Of a stretch of 64,000 bases of DNA, positions 1-7,882 are shown piece by piece. Within the stretch, counting starts at the first letter, position 1. Each line of letters starts with the position of its first letter. The notes beneath the pieces are model-generated. The model was not told where the DNA came from, did not search any database, and saw only the letters and a program-made list of their open reading frames with translations. Source of the DNA: Methylophaga sulfidovorans (GTDB lineage: Bacteria > Pseudomonadota > Gammaproteobacteria > Nitrosococcales > Methylophagaceae); contig NZ_FOSH01000014.1 in NCBI RefSeq assembly GCF_900114205.1, forward strand, positions 20,035 to 84,034. The letters are read 5' to 3'. The translations under genes and the position numbers were made by a program.

Positions 1-1184
1 TCTTTGTAAAACTTATTAAGCAACTGCTTATGCTGTGCAGTGCCGTCAAAGTTAGCATGCAACCGCCATGTCGCTGAATAGAAGTCGAGTGTGGAATCTT
101 TAAAATCGGAGTTGAGCACCCTCTTAAAGCCGCTTGAAAGATCCGAATCGCCAAGCAAGTATGTCAGCCTTATGTATGACTCGGCCTTAGAAAGAGAATA
201 TAGACCTAGCTCTTCAATGTTGTCCTTGAATGCATGAAACTCTGGCTCTACTATCTCTAAGTCAAACTTCAGAATAAATTGGTCAATATTTCTATTTCTG
301 ATGTTAGCCGGATCAAAGTCAACTAATCTTTCTTGTATTTCGTTGTCGCCTCCAAGGAATAAGTTGTCAAATAAGTAATTATCACCACTCAGAATGCAAT
401 ATATAAAATCTAACAACGTTCTTGCGGTAACAAATTGGTCCTTAGAGAGTCTTGCTTTAATTAATAGCTCAACCAGAACTACTTGAACTTCCGGCAGAGA
501 CAGCAACATATAATTAGTTGTTAATTTAGTCTGTCCATGCTTGGCTAGCTCTTGTTTATACAGCTGAAAGAAAGGATTGCCATCTGTATCTGATGTTAGC
601 TTTTTAAGGAATGGCTCGACAAAGGATGATGAAAATCCGTCTTCCATGAACATAAACTTAGGATAATCTTCAAAGTCAATGAACTGAAATTCTTTAGCGA
701 TGAGACTCCTGTCTCCCTCAATGAAGTGGATGATTGCATCCTTTAAATAACTCAGTTCATCATCACCACTTTTTGCATAGTTGCCCAACATACCGATGTT
801 AATGCCAACAACAAGAGGACGCTTTGAGTTTATTGTTGCTTTGAACAGTTGATCTAAAGCTTGAATTGCAGTCTGATTAGGCTTAAAACTGTGTGTCGCA
901 TCAAGATGAAAATCTATATGTTGAAACTCATCTTTATTGCTAAAACGAGTCATTATCTCTGATTTTCCATCACCACTACTTCCACACAAGAAGAGTATTT
1001 TTCCAGGACCTAGCTCTCTCAACTTTTGTTCAAAGTCAAGTTCAACTTTAGTTTGGATATACAAGTAACTTTTGTATTGACTCTGACTCGAGTTACCTTT
1101 CTCCACCGCAACTGCTTCAGCAGAAGACTTTGAAAGGACTCTTAGTGCATTCTCTAATGTTAATGCTTGTTGATTGTAATCCAT
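1..1184 (-). CDS. dptF: DptF-like ATPase of phosphorothioation-dependent restriction (N-terminal part, cut by window start)
   Basis: An open frame starts with ATG at 1184 and runs without a stop for 394 codons to the window edge, so the C-terminus is missing. A P-loop GSSGDGKS lies at residues 68-75, followed by the segment LDATHSFKPNQTAIQALDQLF. I recall this combination from DptF, the ATPase of the DptFGH (DndFGH) complex that restricts DNA lacking phosphorothioate modification. The family call is from memory of motifs, not a search; another defence-island P-loop NTPase is possible. If correct, dptG and dptH should follow at lower coordinates outside the window, and dndBCDE should be near. 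The gene lies at the left of an AT-rich island and has its own 358-bp upstream gap, so it probably has its own promoter. Confidence 0.55.
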   Translation of the reverse strand, partial: MDYNQQALTLENALRVLSKSSAEAVAVEKGNSSQSQYKSYLYIQTKVELDFEQKLRELGPGKILFLCGSSGDGKSEIMTRFSNKDEFQHIDFHLDATHSFKPNQTAIQALDQLFKATINSKRPLVVGINIGMLGNYAKSGDDELSYLKDAIIHFIEGDRSLIAKEFQFIDFEDYPKFMFMEDGFSSSFVEPFLKKLTSDTDGNPFFQLYKQELAKHGQTKLTTNYMLLSLPEVQVVLVELLIKARLSKDQFVTARTLLDFIYCILSGDNYLFDNLFLGGDNEIQERLVDFDPANIRNRNIDQFILKFDLEIVEPEFHAFKDNIEELGLYSLSKAESYIRLTYLLGDSDLSSGFKRVLNSDFKDSTLDFYSATWRLHANFDGTAQHKQLLNKFYK

Positions 1185-1542
1185 GTTATTTCTACTAAAA
1201 GAACATTCCTTCGTCGCTATAAATAGCCTTCAAATTCTCAACTGAGCTATTATATTTTGGCACCACGTTTGATATGTATTGATTTATGACGAGCTAAAAA
1301 GAATTACAACTTTTAAATGTGTCAAAGATTCAATATCGTGATACTACATGACCTTGTTCCAAATATACATATGGATTTTTTAGGAAATAATCGAGAAGTA
1401 ATCTAATGTACTCGTTGAACTATATAGCCTACATCACATAAAGGTAATAAATTCCTTAAGATAAATGATATTTCTTCAGCCTTGTATATTTCATTAACGA
1501 AACAGCAAGTATGAATTCAATAATCTGTTTCTTTGCTTGAAC
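1185..1542. other. Gene-free AT-rich stretch upstream of the DptF-like gene
   Basis: I find no convincing reading frame on either strand. The stretch is very AT-rich and probably holds the promoter of the minus-strand DptF-like gene. I could not single out a convincing -35/-10 pair or operator. Confidence 0.5.
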
Positions 1543-1980
1543 TCAAGTCCACTTAGACCGCCTCAAACAAATAAGAAAATATCTCTCGCTATCAGTGAAC
1601 ATTCGCGGGACTTTGTGAACAGGAGAATTTCTCCTGATTTCATCCATGTAATCTGAACGCAGATAGCATTTTTTAAATAACTCTTCGTCATTTAGTATTT
1701 CAGTCCATGCTTCGGTGAAATATGGGTGATAGGTATCTCTCTCCGATAACCTTCCAAAAACATACTTCACCTCATCAAATAAAGTTGGATCCTTTTCAAT
1801 TCTTTCAAGCGCAATATAGTGCATGAGAGAGATGACGAACTCTTTTTTTTCTATCGGATGGGGATCGTGATTCGGAAACCCTAATTTACGTTTACATTCT
1901 TCAACGTATGCTTTAAATTCATCACTGACGTCTTCTGGTGGCTCCCAAGAACCAAAATCTGATTTATTCTCGTCACTCAT
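1543..1980 (-). CDS. Hypothetical protein, 145 aa
   Basis: Not recognised. The product is an acidic, soluble protein with no signal peptide or membrane segment; its middle (about residues 45-100) is rich in aromatic and charged residues and looks helical. It lies 63 bp after the 87-aa gene on the same strand, so it may be the last gene of the minus-strand group starting at 3422. The start ATG at 1980 follows an AT-rich leader with only a weak ribosome site. No function can be proposed beyond island membership. Confidence 0.6.
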   Translation of the reverse strand: MSDENKSDFGSWEPPEDVSDEFKAYVEECKRKLGFPNHDPHPIEKKEFVISLMHYIALERIEKDPTLFDEVKYVFGRLSERDTYHPYFTEAWTEILNDEELFKKCYLRSDYMDEIRRNSPVHKVPRMFTDSERYFLICLRRSKWT

Positions 1981-2043
1981 TTTTATCCATCTTTATTTTT
2001 TTAATATTATCTTGTTCGTATAACCCAAAAAAATTTCCCAGAC

Positions 2044-2307
2044 TTATTTTTTCTTGAGACTAAGAATTCCTGGCATGACGTCTTTGGGTTTGTCGAGAAA
2101 TGTATAGTGAGATCCAGATAGCGTTTTACCTGTATTTGTTTTTTCATCGTAGTAAAGTATCGGTGTGCTGAGCCTGTAGTGTTTGGCTAACACACTATAA
2201 CCAATAAAGTGTCTATTCGTAGTACCATTATAGTCATCAAGCTCAATGATGGCCCAATTACTCATCAGTATATTTCCGGGTTTTAGGAGCCTCTTTATCC
2301 TAAACAT
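2044..2307 (-). CDS. Small hypothetical protein, paralogue of the 3114..3422 product
   Basis: Family not recognised, but the protein clearly aligns with the product at 3114..3422: both have M-S-x-W near the N-terminus, then GYS, YR-x-S, a YYD or YYDSE-type segment, and TG-(K/R)-TLSGS-x-Y-x-FL followed by a short tail. The ORF starts at 2307; an internal ATG at 2265 (MSNW) is a plausible alternative, but the paralogue has a similar N-terminal extension. It lies 42 bp downstream of the metallophosphoesterase in the same orientation. The compact TG-x-T-x-SGS signature suggests a small beta-rich fold; function unknown. Confidence 0.6.
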   Translation of the reverse strand: MFRIKRLLKPGNILMSNWAIIELDDYNGTTNRHFIGYSVLAKHYRLSTPILYYDEKTNTGKTLSGSHYTFLDKPKDVMPGILSLKKK

Positions 2308-2349
2308 GTCATCAATCTCGATAATTGCGATCTATCAGTAATCATATTA

Positions 2350-3111
2350 CTAAACCTCTATGACAAGACTAGAATCAAACTTCACTGGCAATCGTTCTTC
2401 CCTGTAACCTCTCTGATTACTTACAAGACGACAGTTTCCTATCCTCATATCTAAATTGGCATGAGTGTGCCCATAGCACCATAAATCGACTTTTAAAACA
2501 TAGTCCTCCAAATCAGATATGAATGCAGGCGAAATGTTATCCATTCCATAGTATGGATGAACACATTTGAGTGACGGCGCATGATGAGTGATAACTATCG
2601 TCTTCCCATCAAAAGGTTTATCTAGCTCGTCTGATAACCACCTTATCGACTCCAAGTGAAGTTGAAATGCATCTTCAGGAGTAAATAATTTATCTCTAAA
2701 TTTTATAAGTCGATGATCCGTTATTTGTGCAGCATACTGTTGGTATTTCTTTTTTTCAGAATCACCATATTCAGCTCTATAATTTGTCCAAAGTGTAGTA
2801 CCTAATAACCTAACTCCCAATAGTTCTATGGAATTTTTTTCAAGAAAATATAGGTTATCAACACTGTCAGCAAACTCTCTGAGTTCTTGAGTCAGTTTGT
2901 AATACTCTCGTCTGTAATATTCATGATTCCCAGCGATATAGATAACTGGTTTTTGATGCTTTTCTGCAATCTCTGCGGCCCAGTCAATACCAAATAAACC
3001 TATGTGAATATCTCCTGCAAGAATAATGGCATCACTATCCATCACTCGTAAGCTATAGTTTGCAGAAGAGACAGTTTCAAGATGCAAATCACTGAACAGC
3101 TGTAACTTCAT
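2350..3111 (-). CDS. Calcineurin-like metallophosphoesterase
   Basis: All dinuclear-metal motifs of the calcineurin-like phosphoesterase family are present: D8-x-H10, GD34, GNH (61-63) followed by E, HH at 176-177 and GHTH at 214-217. At 253 aa it is a complete single-domain enzyme without a signal peptide, so it is cytoplasmic. Family members hydrolyse phosphomonoesters or diesters, including nucleotides and nucleic acids; the substrate here cannot be told. The start ATG lies 2 bp after the stop of the upstream 102-aa gene, which implies translational coupling. A paralogue of that gene follows it, so the enzyme sits between two related small proteins. Confidence 0.85.
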   Translation of the reverse strand: MKLQLFSDLHLETVSSANYSLRVMDSDAIILAGDIHIGLFGIDWAAEIAEKHQKPVIYIAGNHEYYRREYYKLTQELREFADSVDNLYFLEKNSIELLGVRLLGTTLWTNYRAEYGDSEKKKYQQYAAQITDHRLIKFRDKLFTPEDAFQLHLESIRWLSDELDKPFDGKTIVITHHAPSLKCVHPYYGMDNISPAFISDLEDYVLKVDLWCYGHTHANLDMRIGNCRLVSNQRGYREERLPVKFDSSLVIEV

Positions 3112-3113
3112 CT

Positions 3114-3422
3114 TTAGCTTTCACCCCATATGTCATATTTAAGCGTGATCTCAACGTCATCATGCTGTTCAAGCATATTAAAGACTCTCTGAGCACATGG
3201 GTGCAATTGCCCTGGCCCACCTAAAAACCGATATATTGAACCTGAAAGCGTTCTCCCTGTTTTACTCTCAGAATCATAATATTCAATTTGACTACTGATT
3301 CTATAATCTCTGTCATCCAGACTATAGCCAAGAATTTTTTCAATTGTCTTTCCGTTGTGCTTAATAACAACAATGTTCCAACCTGACATAACAACATTGG
3401 TTGGTGGTACCCATTGAGCCAT
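3114..3422 (-). CDS. Small hypothetical protein, first gene of the phosphoesterase operon
   Basis: Family not recognised. Its residues 12-70 match the product at 2044..2307 (M-S-x-W, GYS, YR-x-S, TG-x-TLSGS-x-Y), so the two are paralogues on either side of the metallophosphoesterase. The start ATG at 3422 is preceded by a good GGGAG ribosome site. The C-terminal 30 residues, including VEITLKYDIWGES, are absent from the paralogue. It is the leading gene of a minus-strand group reaching to about 1543. The 191-bp gap to the divergent gene at 3615 probably holds promoters for both directions. Confidence 0.6.
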   Translation of the reverse strand: MAQWVPPTNVVMSGWNIVVIKHNGKTIEKILGYSLDDRDYRISSQIEYYDSESKTGRTLSGSIYRFLGGPGQLHPCAQRVFNMLEQHDDVEITLKYDIWGES

Positions 3423-3614
3423 GTTTTTTCTCCCTAATAAACCAAAAACTTTCTACCCTTTATCCATTTGAAAAGACTCTTTTCCTTTCAAACGAATGAA
3501 GTAGTTTCTACTAAAAACACAGACAACGCAAGAATAAAAATATATATTTTACTATAGATATCAATTGGTTAAATTGTATTATGTATATGTTACATTAATA
3601 GAAGGAGGTAAGGG

Positions 3615-3920
3615 ATGAGACAAATAAAAAATGATGACATACAATGTACTACGGATTTAAAAGCATCCTTTCTTAAAGCTCAGAGTGTTCTTCTTGAGGA
3701 GCACCTTTCACATAAAGATGACTCTATACAGAGCCACATCAACTACCCATTTGATATTGAGATAGAACACGACTGGAAGTTATTCAGTAAAACGCTGCAG
3801 AGTTTTTCACCAGAGTCTTTAAAAGAAACAATCAACTTCGGTGAGTCATATGTATTGACTAATAATAATCATATCTTCGTGCAAGCTATCCTAGAGAATT
3901 CTTCTCCGAGGACTAATTGA
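3615..3920 (+). CDS. Hypothetical protein, 101 aa, paired with HAD-like gene
   Basis: Not recognised. The gene has a very strong ribosome site (GGAGGT at 3603-3608 before ATG 3615) and ends in TGA directly followed by the ATG of the HAD-like gene, so the two form a tightly coupled pair. The protein is soluble and acidic, with no membrane segment. The arrangement is like that of small partner-enzyme pairs (for example toxin-antitoxin modules), but nothing in the residues proves this. Confidence 0.6.
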   Translation: MRQIKNDDIQCTTDLKASFLKAQSVLLEEHLSHKDDSIQSHINYPFDIEIEHDWKLFSKTLQSFSPESLKETINFGESYVLTNNNHIFVQAILENSSPRTN

Positions 3921-4367
3921 ATGGAAGATTTAACGCTCGCGCTAGATTTGGAAGGTGTTCTAATAACGAATGCTTATACTCAATTGCCTAGACCTGGCCT
4001 CATGAGGTTTCTTTTAGAGTGTGAGTCAATATTTGGGCGAAATAATCTCTGCATCTTTACACGCGTTGAGGAACAACTTTTCAGACAGATTGCCCATAAA
4101 TTGCGAGACGATAATAAAGTACCGGATTGGTTTCCTGATATTCGTTATACAGACTGGGTAGGAGAGCACAAAGATTTACGCTTTGTAGATGATGATATTG
4201 ATAAAGTGATTATCATTGATGATTATCCACCGTATATTAAGCAATCCCAAAAGCATCGCTTGATTCCAATTAAACAATATACAGATCCATATACCCATGA
4301 GTTACCAGATGACACGGATGATGAACTAAGCTTTGTTTTGAAAAAGTTGCTCAACTATATTCAATAA
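3921..4367 (+). CDS. HAD-superfamily-like protein, 148 aa
   Basis: The N-terminus ALDLEGVL resembles HAD motif I, with D9 as nucleophile candidate but E11 where a second Asp is usual. FTR (46-48) fits motif II and VIIIDDYPP (D100, D101) fits motif IV. The length and layout resemble the short NIF/FCP-like or DUF-type HAD proteins without a cap domain. Typical members are phosphatases; the Asp-to-Glu change at the acid/base position could reduce or alter that activity. It starts directly at the stop of the 101-aa gene. Substrate unknown. Confidence 0.65.
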   Translation: MEDLTLALDLEGVLITNAYTQLPRPGLMRFLLECESIFGRNNLCIFTRVEEQLFRQIAHKLRDDNKVPDWFPDIRYTDWVGEHKDLRFVDDDIDKVIIIDDYPPYIKQSQKHRLIPIKQYTDPYTHELPDDTDDELSFVLKKLLNYIQ

Positions 4368-4521
4368 TTTTCACTGTGAGTTATATTTCTGAGAGCAAAA
4401 ATAACCTTTCAGGTGATTATTGATTAACAACTCACCAGGAGCAAAAACCAGGAATTTTTTGAGGATTATCTGACAGTTTGAAGCCAATAAGACTAAAACG
4501 ATGACTTCGAGATGATTTAGG

Positions 4522-4980
4522 CTATTTTTCTAATAAAAGAGTAATTACTGATTTCACATAGTTATAAATCTCTGGGCACTGGCTATGTCGAGGACCGGCA
4601 ACATTGAGTATCTCAATATCATAGTCAATAATGAATTTTTGAAGACTTTCCGTTGCTAGTTTTTGTCCTATCAAGTCTATATCAATGAGTTTATATGGCT
4701 TTTTATGCTTAATACAAAATGCTACCGTCAGCTCAGTTCCCCCACTAATATAACCACTATAAAAAACGGCAGTGCCATCTGCATCCTCAACATTCTTTTT
4801 AGTTCTAGCTCTGTAGCCACCACCTATTTCTACTAAGTTATAAATTGAGTCTATTTTTCCATCTTCCGCAATACGCCCTATTGGACAGGATCCTGAATAT
4901 GGGAAAGAGTGCAAGATTGAAGCATCAAGTGCAGCTCTGTCTGCACCAGTTTGTCCTCCACTAATAATTTTGCACAACAC
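4522..4980 (-). CDS. SLOG-type protein (putative molybdenum carrier family)
   Basis: The N-terminal SGGQTGAD motif (residues 7-14) and the later SGGTELT segment are typical of the family labelled putative molybdenum carrier, which belongs to the Rossmann-like SLOG group of nucleotide-binding proteins. The length (152 aa) is normal. The molybdenum label is historical; SLOG proteins more often bind nucleotide-derived ligands and are frequent in defence and mobile regions. It is a single gene; the repeat array at 5154-5249 lies upstream of its start. Ligand and role cannot be read from the sequence. Confidence 0.75.
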   Translation of the reverse strand: MLCKIISGGQTGADRAALDASILHSFPYSGSCPIGRIAEDGKIDSIYNLVEIGGGYRARTKKNVEDADGTAVFYSGYISGGTELTVAFCIKHKKPYKLIDIDLIGQKLATESLQKFIIDYDIEILNVAGPRHSQCPEIYNYVKSVITLLLEK

Positions 4981-5551
4981 AACCTAGCTCCTTGCAGAAG
5001 AAATTATCTATGATATTGATACTTACTGATTTAACGACTCTCCAGCATTAAGATAATATATCAATGTCAAAGCTATTCGAGTAATGCTCTTGGATCAGGT
5101 TCTGGGAAATGCCCTATTTCACTTAGGTGAAACGATCTTAGTTATTCCAAAAGGTCGTTAATTATACGAGGCCATTAAAGAAAGAACTTAAACTCGTTAA
5201 TTATACGAGACAATTAAAAAAATGAACTTATACTCGTTAATTTTACGACCTTTGGTTAATGTAAATTAATTCAGTCACTTATCGACTACGCAGACTACTA
5301 TCGGGTTCAAACAATTTGGTTCGGTAGCTCAGTGAAGCCCATTATTAACAATACATTACGGCTTGTGTTCTTAGACTCAAACTAAGGTCGTAGAATTTAC
5401 GACAACATGCTCATTATAGATCTCATTCTCTAATAAACTTTTCGCTTGATGGAATTAGTCTCTAGATTAAGTATTAGTAATCACAATACCTAGAATAAGC
5501 AGTTATGTTTCTTGTATTTTGAGTGTGAATGAGAGAAATGGATGGCGTCAG
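4981..5551. other. 570-bp gene-free stretch with a repeat array
   Basis: No convincing coding frame on either strand. The stretch lies between the start of the SLOG-type gene and the 3' end of the SRAP gene and contains four copies of an inverted-repeat element (see 5154..5249 and 5387..5403). It may be a regulatory region, a replication or transfer origin of the parent element, or a protein-binding array. Confidence 0.6.
5154..5249. repeat. Three iteron-like repeats, consensus ctCGTtAATTaTACGAg
   Basis: Copies lie at 5154-5170, 5193-5209 and 5233-5249, with a period of 39-40 bp. Each is an imperfect palindrome with arms like CTCGT and ACGAG. The spacers are also similar (GAACTTA-A/T-AC before copies 2 and 3). 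The array is bounded by an outer inverted repeat, CCAAAAGGTCGT at the left and ACGACCTTTGG at the right. A fourth related element, GTCGTAGAATTTACGAC, is at 5387-5403. Period, symmetry and location suggest binding sites for a dimeric protein. Confidence 0.75.
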
Positions 5552-5992
5552 CTAAGTAATGAAGTGTCGTGATTTTTCTCCTTTTTGTACGACTCTGGGC
5601 CAGCGGCTGTGTATTTGTGCATCTTCAAGCTCTGGTTCAATCGTCACCACATACACCCGTCGCTCATTTCCTTCTTTTGCCAGTAACCCCTGAATGTATT
5701 GTCCTTTTTGCAGGTCATACCAGTGACTAATACCTTCGAGATCTTTTTCCATAAAACTCAAAACAGGCATTTTCACCGGTGTCGGAAAGTATTTATCCCA
5801 CCTACCGGCATAGATAGAATCGAGTCTCGCCCAGCCTGTCATCGGTAAGTTACCAGGTTGTTTTTGTCGCCGCCCCCATGCAATCAATTTGATACCGCCT
5901 TCTGACGTTAATACAGGTAAAACAGCTTTGGGATTAGGATAAAAAATTCGCAGCACATCCTCACCATGCTGGAAATAAACGCCACCACACAT
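5552..5992 (-). CDS. SRAP-domain protein (YedK/HMCES-like)
   Basis: The mature N-terminus C2 (MCGGV) is the catalytic cysteine that crosslinks to abasic sites in YedK and HMCES. E82 (SFMEKD) and H128 (IHSRWP) fit the other active-site positions, and KLIAWG and W-x-R-x-D-S-I-x-x-G-x-W match the family core. At 146 aa it is shorter than usual (about 200-220 aa), lacking peripheral loops. SRAP proteins shield abasic sites in single-stranded DNA by forming a DNA-protein crosslink. Its ATG overlaps the stop of the Y-family polymerase gene by one base (TAATG), so the two are translationally coupled and probably act together at DNA lesions. Confidence 0.85.
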   Translation of the reverse strand: MCGGVYFQHGEDVLRIFYPNPKAVLPVLTSEGGIKLIAWGRRQKQPGNLPMTGWARLDSIYAGRWDKYFPTPVKMPVLSFMEKDLEGISHWYDLQKGQYIQGLLAKEGNERRVYVVTIEPELEDAQIHSRWPRVVQKGEKSRHFIT

Positions 5993-7233
5993 TAGATGGT
6001 TTTCCTATGTCCTGTAGGCTTCCATGCTGGGGCAATCACATTGGGCATTTCACTTCGCCCAATGACGCGTGTCGGGGCAACTGTAAACTCACCGTAACGC
6101 TCATTAATTTTATCAATAGCCGTATTGAGCGCCTCACGCTTTTGTTTTTTTGACTCATCGACGAACATATCTTGCTGTTTATGATGGGTTGGATTCAAAG
6201 CCGTGACTTGAACCTGACCACATTCTTCACCGCTATAACGACTCTTAATAAATTGCTTACATAGGTCATATATCAATGCCCCATCATCTGTAGCGTTATC
6301 GATTTTTTGTTTTGTCCCTAGCCAGCCAAAAGGTGTCTTTAAACCAATGAAGAAGGTATCACTCAGGAAGTGATGCTTACGCAAACGAGCACCCACCTTT
6401 TCAGACATATGCTGAAAGAAGGTCAGTATCGTATTCATATCACGGGTACCAGGCGGCATGACTTTGCCATGACCAACTGATTTGGGTTCTTTTACTGTGG
6501 TGATAACAGGTTCGGGATCACGCCCCTGAGCCATGAGCCATATCCGTCTTCCGGGATTACCGAAACGTTTAGCAATGAGGCTCATCGGGACTTTTTTCAT
6601 ATCCCCACATTTTGTGATGCCGTACTTACCTAAGAATCTGGCAATACCTTTATTGATGCCACTTAGCTCTGTCACGTCTTCTTTACTTAGGCGCGCTTCA
6701 GCTTCCCAAGGGGCAATAATGGTCATGCCATCCGGCTTATTGAGTTTTGCAGCAAATTTGGCTGTCGTTTTATCACCGCTAATGCCGACACTACAGGTTA
6801 GCCCTGACACCTGGCTTATGGTGTCTTTTATTAGGAAACCAATATGTTCTGGCGAGTCATAGAGTGTCTGACAGCCAGTTAAATCCAAAAACGCCTCGTC
6901 GACCGAGTAAATCTCTACAGTCGGTGTAATACTGAATAAAGCGTCCATAATCTCGGTGGATACAGCCGCATAACGATATGGTCTGCTTGGAGCTTGGATA
7001 ATATTAGGACAAAGCTCTCTCGCTTCTTTGAGGCGCATACCAGTTTTCACACCATAACTTCTAGCCTCGTACGAGGCCGTGATAATTGTGCTACCAAGTT
7101 TGCCATTGGTGACTCCCACAGGTTTATTTCGCCAGTATGGATAGTCTTGCTGTTCTATCTGAGCAAAGAAGCAATTCATATCAACCAGCGCAATCATTTT
7201 GGTCCAATGATGGGATGATGCGTTTGAGCTCAT
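5992..7233 (-). CDS. Y-family translesion DNA polymerase (UmuC/DinB-like)
   Basis: Catalytic acidic residues are visible: D18 in ALVDMN and D112/E113 in YSVDEAF, with the usual Y-family palm, a GISGDKTTAKFAAKLNKPDG segment, and a helix-hairpin-helix-like LSGI-x-KG region. A later QQDMF segment (about residue 350) resembles a beta-clamp-binding motif. These enzymes copy past damaged template at low fidelity. The 413-aa form resembles UmuC-type copies on mobile elements; no umuD is adjacent, but an SRAP gene is. The start is uncertain: ATG 7233 or the internal ATG 7197 (MIALVD). I saw no clear LexA box upstream. Confidence 0.85.
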   Translation of the reverse strand: MSSNASSHHWTKMIALVDMNCFFAQIEQQDYPYWRNKPVGVTNGKLGSTIITASYEARSYGVKTGMRLKEARELCPNIIQAPSRPYRYAAVSTEIMDALFSITPTVEIYSVDEAFLDLTGCQTLYDSPEHIGFLIKDTISQVSGLTCSVGISGDKTTAKFAAKLNKPDGMTIIAPWEAEARLSKEDVTELSGINKGIARFLGKYGITKCGDMKKVPMSLIAKRFGNPGRRIWLMAQGRDPEPVITTVKEPKSVGHGKVMPPGTRDMNTILTFFQHMSEKVGARLRKHHFLSDTFFIGLKTPFGWLGTKQKIDNATDDGALIYDLCKQFIKSRYSGEECGQVQVTALNPTHHKQQDMFVDESKKQKREALNTAIDKINERYGEFTVAPTRVIGRSEMPNVIAPAWKPTGHRKTI

Positions 7234-7448
7234 AGATTGCTAAATAACCTAATAACCTGTTGTGGTGTGTGCATCAGATTTTTCCTTTTAATCAGTTAAA
7301 GAGGTCTGATTAGATTTAACGACATGAGAATAAAACGAGAAGAGAAAATATAGAGAATATTTTATATAAAAGCAAGTATATTAAGCACGCCGAATCAGAT
7401 TGGTTGAAAAATAAAACCTGTACTTTTATTTTTATGACATGAACGTAA
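7234..7448. other. AT-rich gap upstream of the polymerase gene
   Basis: No gene seen. It should hold the promoter of the minus-strand polymerase-SRAP operon. I found no CTGT-N8-ACAG LexA-type site in it by eye. Confidence 0.4.
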
Positions 7449-7823
7449 CTCGCCAAATGGATTATCTACGTCATTCTGTTCATTACGACAATGAACACGA
7501 TTTACAGCTTGATTCATATCATTCCAGATCGCGTCTTACGTTGGATTGGTGGTGGTGATGCCCCATTAGGTGATATGGGTGTTGAACAAGCCAATAAACA
7601 AGCCTTCGGTATTGCGGTGGGCACCGGTTCACAAGCGACCAGCCAAGGTGCTGGCGCCATGGGTAATAAAGGTACAACGCCTACGCCAGATGGTGACAAA
7701 ACTAAAAACCCTGGTAAAGACGATGATAAGCAGAATACGGATGCTGAAAAGGAAGAAAAGGCAGGCAGTAACCCAGTAGAAAAAGATGACACATCAGTAC
7801 AACCAAAGAAGTCAAATAGATAA
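7449..7823 (+). pseudogene. Probable C-terminal remnant of a DotA/TraY-like conjugation protein
   Basis: An ATG at 7491 could start a 110-aa protein, but the same frame is open upstream to the stop at 7446-7448 and there encodes a further hydrophobic stretch (KWIIYVILFITT). Read together, this is a membrane helix followed by IHIIPDRVLRWIGGG and a long charged, disordered tail. The PDRVLRWIGG block is what I remember at the C-terminus of DotA/TraY proteins, large inner-membrane components of type IVB/I-type conjugation systems. The rest of such a gene (hundreds of residues) is missing, so this is best read as a 5'-deleted relic. It ends just before an intrinsic terminator. The family call is from memory. 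Confidence 0.5.
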
Positions 7824-7836
7824 CTGGAATTGTAAT

Positions 7837-7865
7837 AAAAAAGCCCCGTCTTTCGGGGCTTTTTT
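7837..7865. terminator. Bidirectional intrinsic terminator
   Basis: The hairpin GCCCCG-tcttt-CGGGGC is flanked by A6 on the left and T6 on the right, so it can end transcription from the plus-strand remnant at 7449..7823 and from the minus-strand gene at 7883..8557. Confidence 0.85.
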
Positions 7866-7882
7866 ACAATTATTTTGATATT

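Noticed and set aside
5154..5249. CRISPR-like array
   Set aside because: Only three repeats of 17 bp, spacers similar to each other, no cas genes; it fits iterons or operators better.
6533..6862. Large plus-strand frames inside the polymerase and other core genes
   Set aside because: Shadows of real genes on the other strand or in other frames; no ribosome sites, low-complexity or unlikely composition.
7476..7491. CTGT-N8-ACAA as a LexA box
   Set aside because: One mismatch from CTGT-N8-ACAG and placed inside the conjugation relic rather than upstream of the polymerase gene.
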